Source of the DNA: Bretschneidera sinensis
Lineage: Eukaryota; Streptophyta; Magnoliopsida; Brassicales; Akaniaceae
Length of the DNA: 64,000 nt
Direction of reading: 5' to 3'
Assembly (NCBI GenBank): GCA_023935145.1
Contig: CM043705.1
Span: 53,189,084 to 53,253,083, forward strand
Positions 10,203-22,599 of this stretch are shown here, piece after piece. How positions within the stretch are numbered: position 1 is the stretch's first letter; every line of letters starts with the position of its first letter. The translations under genes and the position numbers were made by a program. The notes under the pieces are model-generated. The model did no database searches. It worked only from the letters and a program-made list of their open reading frames with translations, and was not told the origin of the DNA.

Positions 10203-10891
10203 TTTGATTTAGGATATCGATGTAGGCACTCCAAAAGTGATTATTGATACTCTATTTATTTTTTGGGTTTCTGAACTTAGAATAAAACCCATAATTTAAT
10301 TTGACTTTTGAAATATAACTATTATCATATATTCTCTTTACAAGTTTCCATAATACAAAATCTTTTATTAACAATGGATAATCAATTGATGGAATATGTA
10401 TTCCATCTTGAACATTAATAATTTTCAAGACTACAGAGTTAATAACTCTTTTTAATTAATTTATTTAGAATTATTAGCTGAAAATAGTAAATTTTTTTTA
10501 AAAAAAAAATTAGAATTTAGATCATTTATATGTGATATGATCAATCTTTGTTACATAGAAATTAACTTTATGTTCTTAACAAAAAGTGAAGGAAAATGAA
10601 GAAAACAAAAGAGAAAAGAAAGAAGAAAGGAAGAAAGATAGTGGAGGAAGAAAAGTTCTGCTGTAAAAGTGAAGAAGGTAAAGAGTTAAAGAGACGAAGA
10701 AATATTGTAATTATTAGAAGATTTTATATTTTGAAAACTTATAAAGAGAATATATGATAATAATTGTATTTCAAAAATCTAATTGAATATCTAATTTTAA
10801 TTAAAGCTATTATTGTTAGTTTCGAAAATTAAAAAATAAATGAAATACAATAACCTTTTGTAGAGTACTAATATCACTACCCTTTGATTTA
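10203..10891. mobile_element. Mutator-type MITE with 9-bp target duplication
   Basis: The element (10212-10882, 671 bp) is flanked on both sides by the identical 9-mer TTTGATTTA (10203-10211 and 10883-10891). Its ends are diverged inverted repeats of about 160 bp. Left-arm segments such as TCATATATTCTCTTTACAAG near 10327 appear as reverse complements near 10743-10760. A 9-bp duplication with long terminal inverted repeats is diagnostic of MULE-type elements. No transposase is encoded; the middle is purine-rich (about 10586-10690). Non-autonomous. Confidence 0.82.
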
Positions 10892-13800
10892 ATAATAAAC
10901 CTCTATTTGGTTGAAATCAAATCATAATTGTAATATATGGACACTAAGAACATTTCTCGAGATTTAAGGATAAATTAATTTGACTATTTTTATGGTAATA
11001 CTGCAATCACATAATCAGAGATGGATGCATTGTAACGAGTGGGTCCAATGACCTCCCAAATTAATTCTTAATAATTTTTTTAACCTTATCGACAACAGAA
11101 ATTTACAAAGTAGCCTCCAAAATAAATAAAAAAAATGTTATATCTCTTCAAAATATTTGAGTTTTTAAGAGATTTGAATCGATAAAAATATCTTTCCAAC
11201 TCTCCCGTTTCCAAAAAAATCACACAAACAAAAACTATCAAAGGAAATGAGGTGAGCCATAATATATAATTATGATTTAAAATATAAGAGTTTATACGGA
11301 AAAAATTTAACTACTACTTATTTATAGTACAATTTGGCTCGATAATGTTAAAATGATTCTCATCAAATGTTTTAATAATAACTCAATCACATTTTGAATT
11401 TAATTATCATGTAGGAATAAAAAAATTTGGTTAAAAATATAATGATTTTCAAATGAAGCTAGATGTGATAAGTATAAAACTTAAAAGATGAAGATGTTCT
11501 TGAAATTTATGACCAAATGATCGTACGCTTGATGCAGCACATGGGAGGGAGACAATTATTTTCAATTTATTGGGTACTCCTTAAAATTCAAGGCTCTTTA
11601 TTAGTCTTAATTTATTTTAGGATTACTAGGCAGTTTCAAGCTCAGTCACTCTGAGAATGAGCTGCTCGGAATGCGAGGGAAATGGAACCCGTGCATTGCA
11701 CGGGCGACAAACTTAATAACATTTTTCTTCTCTGTTTTTTTTTTTATATTATATATTATATGTATAATAATACAAAACATGTATAATTTCATATTCACAG
11801 CTATTTTCATTGGGGAAAAAAATGACAGAAATAAAAAATAAAAAAAGTTAAGGGGAAAATGACAAAATTAATTCAATAGCACATGAAAACAAACAATTTA
11901 GAAAAGAGAGCTGGAGAATTTAAAGCTATAATAGTGTTGGAAAAACAAGGTAATACGAAAACCAAGATTTAATTAAATAACGTACATATAAATTTAATGA
12001 AAATAAAATAAATAAAAATGAAATAAAACAAGTAAATACATTAAATTTAAATGATTCGATACAATTTTGTTTATGTCCACGGAAAGAATAAACTTATTTT
12101 TAACTATAAGAGAAATATAAAAAAAAAAATAACAATTGAGTTTTCATTCCAAAAACTCAATTCCAAGAATCTTTGTACAACATTTCTCAACCCAAAAAAT
12201 ACACTTTCATCCTTGTGTCTTGTGTTACCATAATATTCTCAATATATATATAGCCATTCAAATCTTGGTACCCACTATATTTGGTCTTCAAATAAAAAAT
12301 CTTGTCATTAAAGTATCTTGCTCACCAAGACACTTGATCTCCATATTAAATAACTTGCCACGGAAATTTTTTGCTCATCAAATTTTTAAGATCTCACATA
12401 AAAAATGTGAACCAAATCCCAACAAATCTAATAACATATATATTGTATCAACTGATTAAAAAAAATAACAACCATATTTTAACACTAAAAACTATAGATA
12501 CATAATCTATTCTTAACAAATTTAGTTTCAAACTCATAACTTGAAGTTGATAAGACAAAAAACGAAAGTAGATGTTTTAAACTGTTCAAAAGATGAAAAA
12601 AAAAAAAAAAAAAACTACAACTAGTTAAATTGGTACTTCAAAACAAAAATATTATATACATACCATTCTAAAAGGTACATGGTGTAAACAAAAAATAACT
12701 AAAGAAAACCGTCTAAGAGAAAATGTAGTTTTATTAAAGTGTCAACTATAATAAGATGACAACAATTTAGGAGAGAAATTTGGAAAAATAAATTTATATT
12801 TCATTCTATTATTTTAAGAAACGATTATTGAGTAAGTTGTCTATTGAATTTAAATTTTATTATGTTATTTTTTTCCTATAAAAGAAGGATACCTTCTTCT
12901 TCTCTGCCCAAAGACAAGTAATGTTTTAAGATTTAATTACCCTAACTCATTGTTTTTATTAAATTGTTAAAGAGAGATAAATACATGGAGATCTATATGT
13001 AAGCCAAATGCAAATAGAGAAAATATCCTTATAAGTCCTACATTATAGGAAAGGTTATATATGTGTGTGTATATATATATGAAAGAATTGATTTTCTCTT
13101 TATGGTAATTGAAAGGATATTACTCTGAATTTTTAGTTACATGTGAAGGATCTATGCATCATGTTTCTTTTTTTTTTTTTTTACACTCTTATATGATGTT
13201 CCTATGAATTACGCAGTTAAGACCTAACTTTATATGTTATATGGCATGTAATAATATAAGTTATATGCTTAAAGTTAGAATTTTGACAAACCAATTAGAA
13301 TTCATTAATAATATTTATTTGGTTTTCCAAATAGATTTATGAAGTCATTCTCGTATGCATATTTACCTTTGCATGACGCCTATATGCGAAAGTTTCTCCT
13401 ATGACAAATGATGATTACACATGTACTATGAACTTGAAAGAGATATTAGAGATCTAAGAATTATCTTTGAAATTGTTCAAGAGAGATTAGAAGGAAATTT
13501 ACATGAACTTTATTGATTGATATAAAAGAAATATATGAATTTGGTAAAAAACTAACATTTTATCAGCGGTTTGTTGTCAAACACCAAAAATATTGAATCT
13601 GATAAAAAAATCATGACTCAAATCAAAATATTGTTTGAACAAATCAAATAGACCAATTCATTGGATTTATTATAATAAAGAAGAACAAAAAAAATAATAA
13701 CACACAAACGGAGTCTTTTTCTTGCATAAAAATATTCATACCAATGAAAAAACCCTTGACATGTATTATTCTTATATATTAATGATGTACAGAAAGTTGT

Positions 13801-14216
13801 GGCTCAAATTAAGTCTGATTATGGACACACACAAAAAAAAAGGGGAACATTTTAGAAACCAAGTTATGAAATTTGAAACACTATCATTTATTGTAGTGTA
13901 AATCGCGCAAATAGATCAAAAGTATATGAAAAGAAAACTCACGAAACCTACATTTTCATTTAGGAATTTTAGTCATTTCGTATGTACTATCATCATATAT
14001 TTCGTGCATACATTGTAGTTTATTGATTTATACGATACAAACTTTAGTAGTGAAATTATGGTAGACTTTCTTTAGAATAGTTAAGCATCACGAATAAATG
14101 GAAGAGAACACAAACCTTAACTATTGACCTAATTTCATTTATTTGTCAATTTAATTCAAGGTATAGCATTTTAATCGAACTTGATATATACATATATAAA
14201 AAAGAACCTAACACTG
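10892..14216. other. Intergenic AT-rich DNA
   Basis: No gene recognised. It includes poly(A)/poly(T) tracts (about 12597-12614 and 13169-13182), a TG/TA run near 13058-13080 and a GC-rich hairpin at 11688-11704. The plus-strand frames at 12051-12459 have no recognisable protein character. Confidence 0.55.
11688..11704. repeat. GC-rich hairpin, Helitron-end-like
   Basis: CCCGTGCATTGCACGGG can fold into a short stem-loop and is of a kind often found close to Helitron 3' ends. No CTRR terminus follows at the expected distance on either strand, so it may be a decayed end or unrelated. Confidence 0.35.
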
Positions 14217-15454
14217 GATAATACCTTTCCCCCAATATTATCTGAACAAACCTAACCCTTTCCCCCGAAGCCGCCGACAACAATTCCTCCAAAATCTTAG
14301 CATAATCCCAACTATGCCCGACAACAACCCAACGTTACTTTCTCTCTATCTTGATTTTTCCTTATTCTCTCCCCTATCTTTATTTTCTACTCTCGCTCTC
14401 ATCTTTCTCTTTCTCTCACTCCAAGCTTGCTCTCTATCCCTCGTGTGCGTGTCATCAGCATCCCACCACCGCCACTTACAAAAACCTCCTTGTTTTTCTT
14501 GTTCCAGTGAAATTTTGCTTAACTCAGCAAGAATTTCCTCACCTACACTTGATTAGTCATTTGGTTTTTGCTTAGGTACCTCCTGGGTGTTTTGACATCC
14601 TGTCGTTGTCGGAATCTAGCCGCTAACCACCAGTTTCAGCCACCATATAACACTGTTGGAGTCTCGATAAAAATTCGAGACAGTGAAGCAGACGAGATGA
14701 CTACTACCTCAGCTTATCAAGTTTAGTTTCTTTTGTATCTTGAGGTGAGTGATTCTCTACACATATCCTATAGTTACTATCCTTTTTATCTGTATTTGTG
14801 TATTTAAAATATATTAAGTATATGGTGTGTTGAGTATGAATAATTTGGTAAATCGATCTCTTACACTATGATGAAAATTTGAGATTTACTTGTTATATTT
14901 TGCTTGAGCAACAAATTTGTGAAAAATGAGAAAAAAAAATGAATTTTCATAAATTTTTTTATTAATTTTCATGAAAAATGGGTCTAATTGAAATTGTGCT
15001 TGAGATAATTGTCCAGTAAGGGGTGTATAATGTGATTGATCAAGTGAGAGGCGTATGATTTGACTGGCCCAATAAGAGACAAATAACATGATTGGCCCAG
15101 TAAGGGGCGTATATGGTAATTGGCCTAATAAGGGGTGTATGATTTGATTGGCGCCCTGAAGGGTGATGTATTGTGATTGACTCAGTGAAAGGCACATAAT
15201 GTAATTGGCATATTAAGGGGCATATAATATGATTGGCCCAGTAAAGGACGTATGTTGTAATTAGTCTAGTGAGGGGCGTACGCTTTGATTGGCCAAGTGA
15301 GAAGCGATGTATTGTAATTAGCCCAATGAAGGGTGTATAATGTGACTGGCCTAGTGAGGGACATATATAAATTTTTCTCTGTTTTGTACTTTTATTTTAT
15401 TTACATAAATGATTTATCTGCCCTAAACTGTCATATAACAACTTTCTTTATCCG
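14217..15454 (+). other. Probable retrotransposon-derived region with minisatellite
   Basis: A pyrimidine-rich stretch (14330-14440) is followed by non-coding DNA and a 28-bp tandem array (15005-15370). The composition resembles long LTRs of plant chromoviruses, but LTR borders, PBS and a second copy were not found. The small plus-strand frames at 14314-14575 are low-complexity and not supported as genes. Confidence 0.35.
15005..15370 (+). repeat. 28-bp minisatellite, about 13 copies
   Basis: Units of about 28 bp with a consensus near TTGGCCCAGTAAGGGGCGTA recur at about 15009, 15041, 15069, 15097, 15124, 15153, 15181, 15209, 15237, 15265, 15292, 15321 and 15350. Copies are diverged by several substitutions each. 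Confidence 0.88.
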
Positions 15455-16655
15455 TAAGGAGTTGTTTGGTTCATGAGACAAATGAGAAATATGATTAAAT
15501 TAGTTCTACATGAATAGTTAATCTCATGTTTGGTTTGAGAGATTCAATATTTATCTGGGACTAGGGTGGGACTAGACTAGTCCTAATCCCATAAATTCTG
15601 TTCCATACACCTGGGACAAAGATAATCCCACTTCTTTCGGATTAATTTTTTTCTCAAACTCATTTTACCCATTGCTTGGACGACTTCTTTCTCTTCTTCT
15701 TCACTTTCTGGAAAACCATATTCTTCATCTCCTCCTCCTCCCCTTTTTCTTCTTCTCTTTCCCCTTTCTCTTCCTCTTTCCCCTCCTTCTTCGTCCAAGA
15801 GTTCACTGTAACGACCCATCCGGGTTGGCCACCCCCGATACCGTGTCGTCACGTTTTGAAATCCCAGCACGACACATATATGTAACAATATAAAAACATC
15901 AACTGAAATGATATATATCTATACATCAATCCTCAACCCTCAACAGGGGAGTTACATTATTAAAACTTCAACTGAAATAATATATACAACATATGATGCA
16001 TGAATATTTATAATTTTTTTCATTAGTCTGAGGATGTGGACCACGAGGCTTACAGATAATCACTCAGTTTGAATCACAGCTCAACAATCTATCTGTCCTG
16101 CCTGCTACCTGAAATTATTTAACAATGAGGAGTGAGCTTCACAAGCTCAATGAATTAAATTTACTAGAAGTATTCAATTTATATAACTCCAGTCACATCT
16201 TATAATTCAATTGTTGAAATAGTCTTCCAATATTCATTCATCTATATCTTATATAACTCGGTAATAGCATTCTATTATTGCTACTTATATTATAATCCTC
16301 ATCATTTATCAATCTCTTCTTAAGTTAATCATAAAATATATCAATATTTCTTCTCATACATTTAATCATCTTGAGACTATCAATTCAACCTCATAGTTAC
16401 CTTGTTATGAGGTTCACATCATATAATCAATCTCTTAAATAATTCTTATTATATCATACTTTCATATTTCTTTCTCATCATATATGTCTCTTTGTGAGAC
16501 TCATTCATCTATCAATAAATTCACAATAAAAAATAACACTTTAGCATCTCAAGCAATAATAATCAATATTTAAAATAAATGCAATACATATATTTAAATT
16601 ATCAGATCATTTCATATTATCATTTGGGAACGTCTTCCCATATGTCGACATGTTT

Positions 16656-17001
16656 TAGCTTAGACTGGCTGCCTTCCCAATTCTTTTATTTCATTTAGAC
16701 CGGTTGTCTTCCTGGTTCTTTTATTTCCAGTATATATCAGCTGTCCCGGATCTTTTATTTCATTTAGACTGACTGCCTTCCCGATTCTTTTATTTCCAGC
16801 ATATACCGACTGTTACAGTTTTTTTATTTCATTTAGACCGGCTGCTTTCCCTGTTCTTTTATTTCCAGCATATACCGGCTGCCACGGTTTTTTTATTTCA
16901 TTTAGACTAACTACCTTCTCGGTTCTTTTATTTCCAGCATATATCGGCTGTTACAGTTCTTTTATTTCATTTAGACCGGCTGCCTTTTCGGTTCTTTTCA
17001 T
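16656..17001 (+). repeat. 69-bp tandem repeat, about five copies
   Basis: The landmark TTTAGAC recurs at 16694, 16763, 16832, 16901 and 16970, exactly 69 bp apart, with a partial copy near 16659. Each unit consists of two related halves, both of the form CCGGCTG(C)..GGTTCTTTTATTT, so the 69-mer arose from an older ~35-bp duplication. Confidence 0.92.
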
Positions 17002-17780
17002 TTCATACATATGCATACAAACAATAATATGAAATATGCATATGAGAAATAATATAAAAATAAGTATACATTCAAACATTCAATTTAAATATCCAGTTCT
17101 TTTTCAAAATTATTATTTTTATCATATTCATTAAATTATCTCATCATATATCATATCAAATTATCAATCATAGCTTGTCAAGAATTTCATTTATCCCTTC
17201 ATTATATATTTAATCAACTCATTATTTCAATAATATTACTTCTCATATAATAAATCTTTAACATATCAATTATTCCTATCATATCCATCAACCAACTTTC
17301 ATATATCATCCAATCATAGTTTAATAATTAATTCAAATATCATCACTTTATATTTCATATTTATCTCGATTACTAAAAGTAAATCTAACTCACCATGTAG
17401 CACTTAAAGTTACGTGCGGATCACCTCCTTGTCTTTCCTGCTCCTTTCAGTAATTTTATCCGATTGCTGATTGTCAACACTTGACATAATATTTATATTG
17501 AAAATTTTAATTTATTCTTCAATTCTTCCATAATTCATACCCTTTAAATTTCTACATCAAATTCCGAGTATGATTTCAAAAATAAAATACACATTATTAC
17601 CTTTTGTTTTTCTTAGAGCTTTTCTCGACTCTCTTTAAAATTCTCTTGTAAACCTCTTCAAAATTTTACTCTTTCAACCTTTCTTTCAGTCCTCAAGTGT
17701 TTAAAGAAATAGAGTAATTTGAATTGAAGAAAGAAGAAAACCAAACAAGATTTGGTAGGAAATAAATAAAGAAAAACTAA

Positions 17781-17813
<33 letters not shown>

Positions 17814-17852
17814 AAAACTGTTTAATGCACCATTGCCACCTTTTTGGTTTGT

Positions 17853-17881
17853 TATCTAACATGCAATTTGCATGTTAGATA
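17853..17881. repeat. 29-bp palindrome in solo LTR
   Basis: Perfect 14-bp arms (TATCTAACATGCAA and its complement) around a single central T. Confidence 0.9.
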
Positions 17882-18579
17882 GGTGTTGGCACCCTTTTTT
17901 TTTTTACAACGTCCAATTTTCTTCTTTATATTTTTTTTTCTTCTTTCTCATTTTGTGACAACATCCATAATTTTTTTTCCTCTTTGTAACAACATCCAGG
18001 TCCCTTTTTTCAAAAGAATTATTTTACTCAATAATAAATATTTCACATATATATTATTTTAATTCCATGTCATATTTATCAAATTACTTTTTTACCCATA
18101 CTTTAAGAACACGGGTATAACATTTGCCTCTCCTTCGTCGTCGTCTAGGATTTCCACCATCGTTTGGATTCGTCATGTGCTGCCTCTTTGTCGCAAATCT
18201 GGATAGTTTTCAGCTCCTCTTTGATTTTCACAAAAATTATGAGAGGAAATAAGTGTTTGCTTCCTAAGAAAATTTTCCTTACCTTATGGATTTTAAAAAT
18301 TCCACTCAAATTTGGTAAGGATCTTTAAGGAATTTAATGACAAAAAAAATTTATGGTGTTTTTCTTTGATTTTAATGAAAAATAAAGGAGAAAAAGAGTG
18401 TTTGGTTGGCCAAAAAATGTTGAAAAAAAAAATTCTTTTTTTCTTTAGTTTTGGTTGTCCAGAATTAGAGAGGAAAAAAAATTATGAAGAAGCTATGTAG
18501 AAGAAGAAGAAAGTGTTGTGCATCTTTTTTATTTTTTTTTTCTTCAACCTTTTTTGTTGTTGGTCATCGCTTACAAGTA

Positions 18580-18610
<31 letters not shown>

Positions 18611-18956
18611 AAAGGAAAGGAAAGAGAAGATTCTAGAGAGAGAGGGTTGGTTCTTGTTTTATACATGAACTAAATGTAAGGATATTTTGGTTTTTGCACT
18701 TGTTATCCCACTTTAATCCCAATTTAGAAATGTTATGAACCAAACAAAGAATTAAGATAATAGCACTTTAATCCCCTTTAACCTTATCTCACTATAATCC
18801 TAATCTATCCCACTATAATCATATATGTGAACCAAACGGACCCTTAGAGAATTATGAAAAAAAAATCTCAAGACCTAAGCACCCATGTACATTTGTAATT
18901 ATATAGACTAGCATCTCAACATGCGCTAACGCGGTGTTGATCTACTTTTCTATCAG

Positions 18957-19310
18957 ATTAAGCAAACTTAGCATACATTACGCGTGTATTGATCTGCTAT
19001 TTAATTGTATGAAACAAAATAATGAGATTAACAGTATAAAATATAATAAAATACTTTTAATCTTATGACCATACGTGTGCACACGTTAAACAACATTTCT
19101 AGCATCTTCCTTTGCAGTTCATAACATTTTATCTTTGGGTTCGATTAACTACAGAGGAAGATACTAGCAATGATGTTTAACGTGCGCACACGTATCGTCA
19201 TAAGATTAAAAGTATTTTTATTATTTTTTATACTGTTAATCTCATTATTTTGTTTCATCCAATTGAATAGCATATCAACACACACGTAATTTATACTAAG
19301 TTCGTTTAAT
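18957..19310. repeat. Long foldback near the Helitron 3' end
   Basis: The left arm (18957-~19108) and right arm (~19150-19310) are about 150-bp inverted repeats of high similarity with a loop of about 40 bp. Shared segments include AATGAGATTAACAGTATAAA and CTTTTAATCTTATGAC. Both outer arm ends resemble the Helitron 3' terminus itself (hairpin, then TTGATCT on one strand). A transcript would form a long double-stranded hairpin. Confidence 0.85.
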
Positions 19311-22300
19311 ATTGTCGTTTATACAAAAACCCTCACACAACCTATATGAAAAACCTTGAACATTATGTTTCAAAGGACAAATTGAAGACAATATTATTAT
19401 TAGCCAAATACAATATTAAATATCAAATATTATTAGCTACAATATTATTATTAGGCACAATATTTTATAACAAATTTGAATTCACAATCAAATTAAACAT
19501 ATAAACTGTTGATAGCTATAAAATCAATGTAGAGATGGCATGCTTCATTATCTAGTAGCAACAATAAGTACTAAACATTCTACATCTTCTTTTGATAGGT
19601 AATAAAATTAATAAGTAAACATATACATGTCAACATGATTCATCACTCAAATGTAATACCCAACAAAGGCACCCAATTTGTGGATATGAATGCAAGTTTA
19701 TTTGATGGTTCCATGAAGCTATGATTCTTTATTTGATATACAATATCAGCAAAACTGAGGCGACATATACATCAAGATTAAACTGGGATCTCACCAACTG
19801 GGCATGAACCTGTCTACCATGATCAAGACATTATTTAAGAGTTGCAAGCAAAATTGATTCATCAAGAATTTCCAACAATGGGAGTTCAAGTTGTCCTATA
19901 CTATGTGGTTTTAAACTGAAAATAACATAAAGTGAAGCTTATGAGTTTCATATCAATAGAGAAAAATTAATTTGATCCAAAGCTCTTGATTTCCACATTT
20001 ATAATGATCATTCTTGGAGCATTGCAATGGCGAAAATCTGCTATGTTGATTTCTTCTTCTTCAATTCTTTAACAAAATAAATTTATGACATTTTACTTGC
20101 ACCCAGTTTTAATAAGAATCATTAATCATTAAGGAGTGACACTAGAATTACAAAAAGAGTAAAGAGATTTTAAAACTGCATACACAAAGCTTTATAACAT
20201 TAGAAACAATCAACTTTAGTATTATTTCTCATGCCTTACACATAATGTCCTTGCAAAATCTTATATCAAATCAAATAACATGTTCAAGTCAATGCGGACA
20301 TCTTAAAAAAGAAAGTTCTTTATGAATGAACAATGAAAATATGTTACAGGTCCACCTAAAGTTATAGGAGATAAATTTATATGATTCATGGCAAAGTCAA
20401 CATGTAACATTTACTCTGATACTGTCTGAGTAATATGAATTGATACATTATCATTATCACAAGATAAGCAGTTAGAGAACAAAAAATTTCTATGCTATCA
20501 TTCCATGAATCATCTGTATATAGAAAAATCATAACAAACTTTGACTCTGCTTTCATCATAATCTGAACATAATGCAAAAAAACATTTTTACAAACAAAAT
20601 ATCACCAACATAGCCCATATTAATGACAATTAAATATACCCTTTTTTCTTTGAAACATGGCAACGTATAAGGAATCATCAATGGAAAAAGACATGCATAT
20701 ATAAATCTAAGAGAACCCTGCTGAACTCTAATCCAGGGTATGATGAAAAGTAACAATTAATTAACAGACAATATATTATGAGGAGAAATGGAGAATATTA
20801 TCATTAAGAAGTTTTAAATTTAGTAACATATTAATATGTATCATCAAAAGAGTAAAAATGCTATTAGTTGGTTATTCAATTCAACTGAAAAATTTAAGCA
20901 TATCGACCTGCCTTCCATTGTGACAGATTGAAAGAAACCTTCGTAAGTGTTTTGATTCAACTGAAGGGTTGCAAGAACAACCATAATAGTCCCACCTTTG
21001 GGCATTATATATCATATCATATAAAAGATGATCAAAATTTTCAGCTTACAATGACTTAATTAGCTTTGATTAGTATATATGATCTCTATATAGATCAGTC
21101 AATATTAATTCTTCTGAATTTATGATAATCTTGAATGTCACACCCTTCCAATTATACTAGGAACAACACTTTCCAACCTTAGTGATTCACTGAAAACCGA
21201 TAATATCATACTAATAAGTTTACTCTTTCAATTGAGATGAGAAACTATATCTCACTCTATGAAGAATATCAATTATGTTAATTACAGACTTAGGCACTAA
21301 AAGTTCATTTTCAATGGTCCAAAAATATTCCAAGACAGAATTAATTCAATTAGAAAAAATCCCTCCATCTCTTCTCATGTCATGTTTGAGCTAATTGACA
21401 TTATACCTGCATATATTTTAAGATAAGGTTAATTTTTTTAATTAAACTAATTGATTAAGTTCAAGTATTTAAACAATCAATTTCAGTATGTTCTTTTCAA
21501 TTTGAAGTTTATACAAAGGGAAAGAATCAAAATAAACAATTCAAACATATCAGACTTTATTATCATAAAGCAGATCAATGCAATAGCTACTCTGGCAAAA
21601 AAAATGGCTTGAAAGAAAAGTTTGTTTGAACAAATTGAGCAGGTGGACTACTGATAAGGTCACCTGAAGACATGATTTATCTTTCTTCATAGGATAATCT
21701 AAAAACCTGCAACCAAAAGTGAAAATAGCAGAAAAATATAAGATTGAGAATCAGCCAGGAACAAAAATGATAAGAAGGCACCCAAACAACAAATGACACA
21801 TTTTTTTTTAATCTTGTACAGTTATTAAACCCTATATAAATATATAGATACATGATGGTTGTAATGTTTGTTTCAATGATAGTATAGCCATTTAGTTAGT
21901 TCTCTTATTAATTGAAACCACTAAGAAGTCAATGACACTATCACCTATAATATAAGAAATTTTTTCAACCATCATGCACATATAATGTAGTTACTTATGG
22001 CATCTTTCTTAACTAAGTTCATAATTGAAGAATCCCAGCATTGAGAAATCAACTAACATGCTACCCTATATAGTTGAGTTAAAACAGAATCCTCCAAATT
22101 CTACATAAAATGCATAGGATACCAACCCCACTTAATAACTAAATAATTAGATTGACTAGAGATAACCTTATAGTTGGGAAAGAAACTGGAACTCTCACAA
22201 CCTCAGATTGGATGGTGCTCAGATGCCATAACAGGGTTGTGCGGTGGTTGAAGCTTCACTGCTGTTACGGTTGAGTTCTCAATCTGTAAGAACGATAAGG

Positions 22301-22599
22301 GTTTGAAAGGGAAACTATCTAAGACAGAGTGAAATATTAAGTAAACTTAGGAAACCTCAGCATTGAACTGAACAAAAAGAGAAATTTCAATATTAACCTC
22401 CCTCTCTTCAATGGGAATATCATCTCAACTACTCTAGAAATTAAAACTATGCAAATTGATGTACTCCTTTTGGGTATCATACATGTGAGAGAAAGCAATT
22501 CCCAAGTTCAAATAAAGATTTTGGTTGCTATCTGTATTTAAAATGTTAAGATTTCAATTCATACTAATACACCACAGAGGAATTAGGGAATTATTTGCT
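19311..22599. other. Helitron interior, unrecognised
   Basis: AT-rich DNA with scattered splice-like sites (for example a minus-strand acceptor near 21708 and a minus-strand CT-rich tract followed by AG near 22285). It may include further introns or exons of the captured gene, but no protein could be identified. Confidence 0.35.

Larger units (their letters stand above)
15807..18122 (+). mobile_element. Solo LTR of a chromovirus-like Ty3/gypsy element
   Basis: Begins TGTAACGACCC and ends CGGGTATAACA, the near-inverted termini typical of plant chromovirus LTRs. No PBS follows the right end and no second copy is present, so it is read as a solo LTR (2316 bp). The flanking pentamers TTCAC (15802-15806) and TTTGC (18123-18127) do not match, so recombination between different elements or decay is possible. 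It contains a 69-bp tandem repeat, a TA/CA microsatellite (about 17779-17813) and a 29-bp palindrome. Confidence 0.65.
15458..18843. mobile_element. PIF/Harbinger-like non-autonomous element, split by an LTR
   Basis: The left end GGAGTTGTTTGGTTCATGAG and the reverse complement of the right end GGGTCCGTTTGGTTCACATA form terminal inverted repeats sharing GTTTGGTTCA. The flanks are TAA on the left (15455-15457) and TTA on the right (18844-18846), compatible with a 3-bp TWA duplication but not identical. Without the inserted LTR the element would be about 1.07 kb. Its interior is low-complexity with a GAA repeat (about 18580-18613). A hAT origin is an alternative. No transposase was recognised. 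Confidence 0.55.

Noticed and set aside
14314..14575. Two overlapping plus-strand frames with a hydrophobic, Ser/Leu-rich product
   Set aside because: The sequence is a pyrimidine-rich low-complexity stretch. There is no domain, and the surroundings look like retrotransposon DNA.
15005..15370. CRISPR-like array
   Set aside because: Repeats are directly adjacent without unique spacers, and the genome is plant nuclear; it is a minisatellite.
15583..15893. Frames on both strands rich in Arg/Glu/Gly or Leu/Phe/Ser
   Set aside because: Derived from a CTTCTC-type low-complexity tract at the border of the PIF-like element and the solo LTR.
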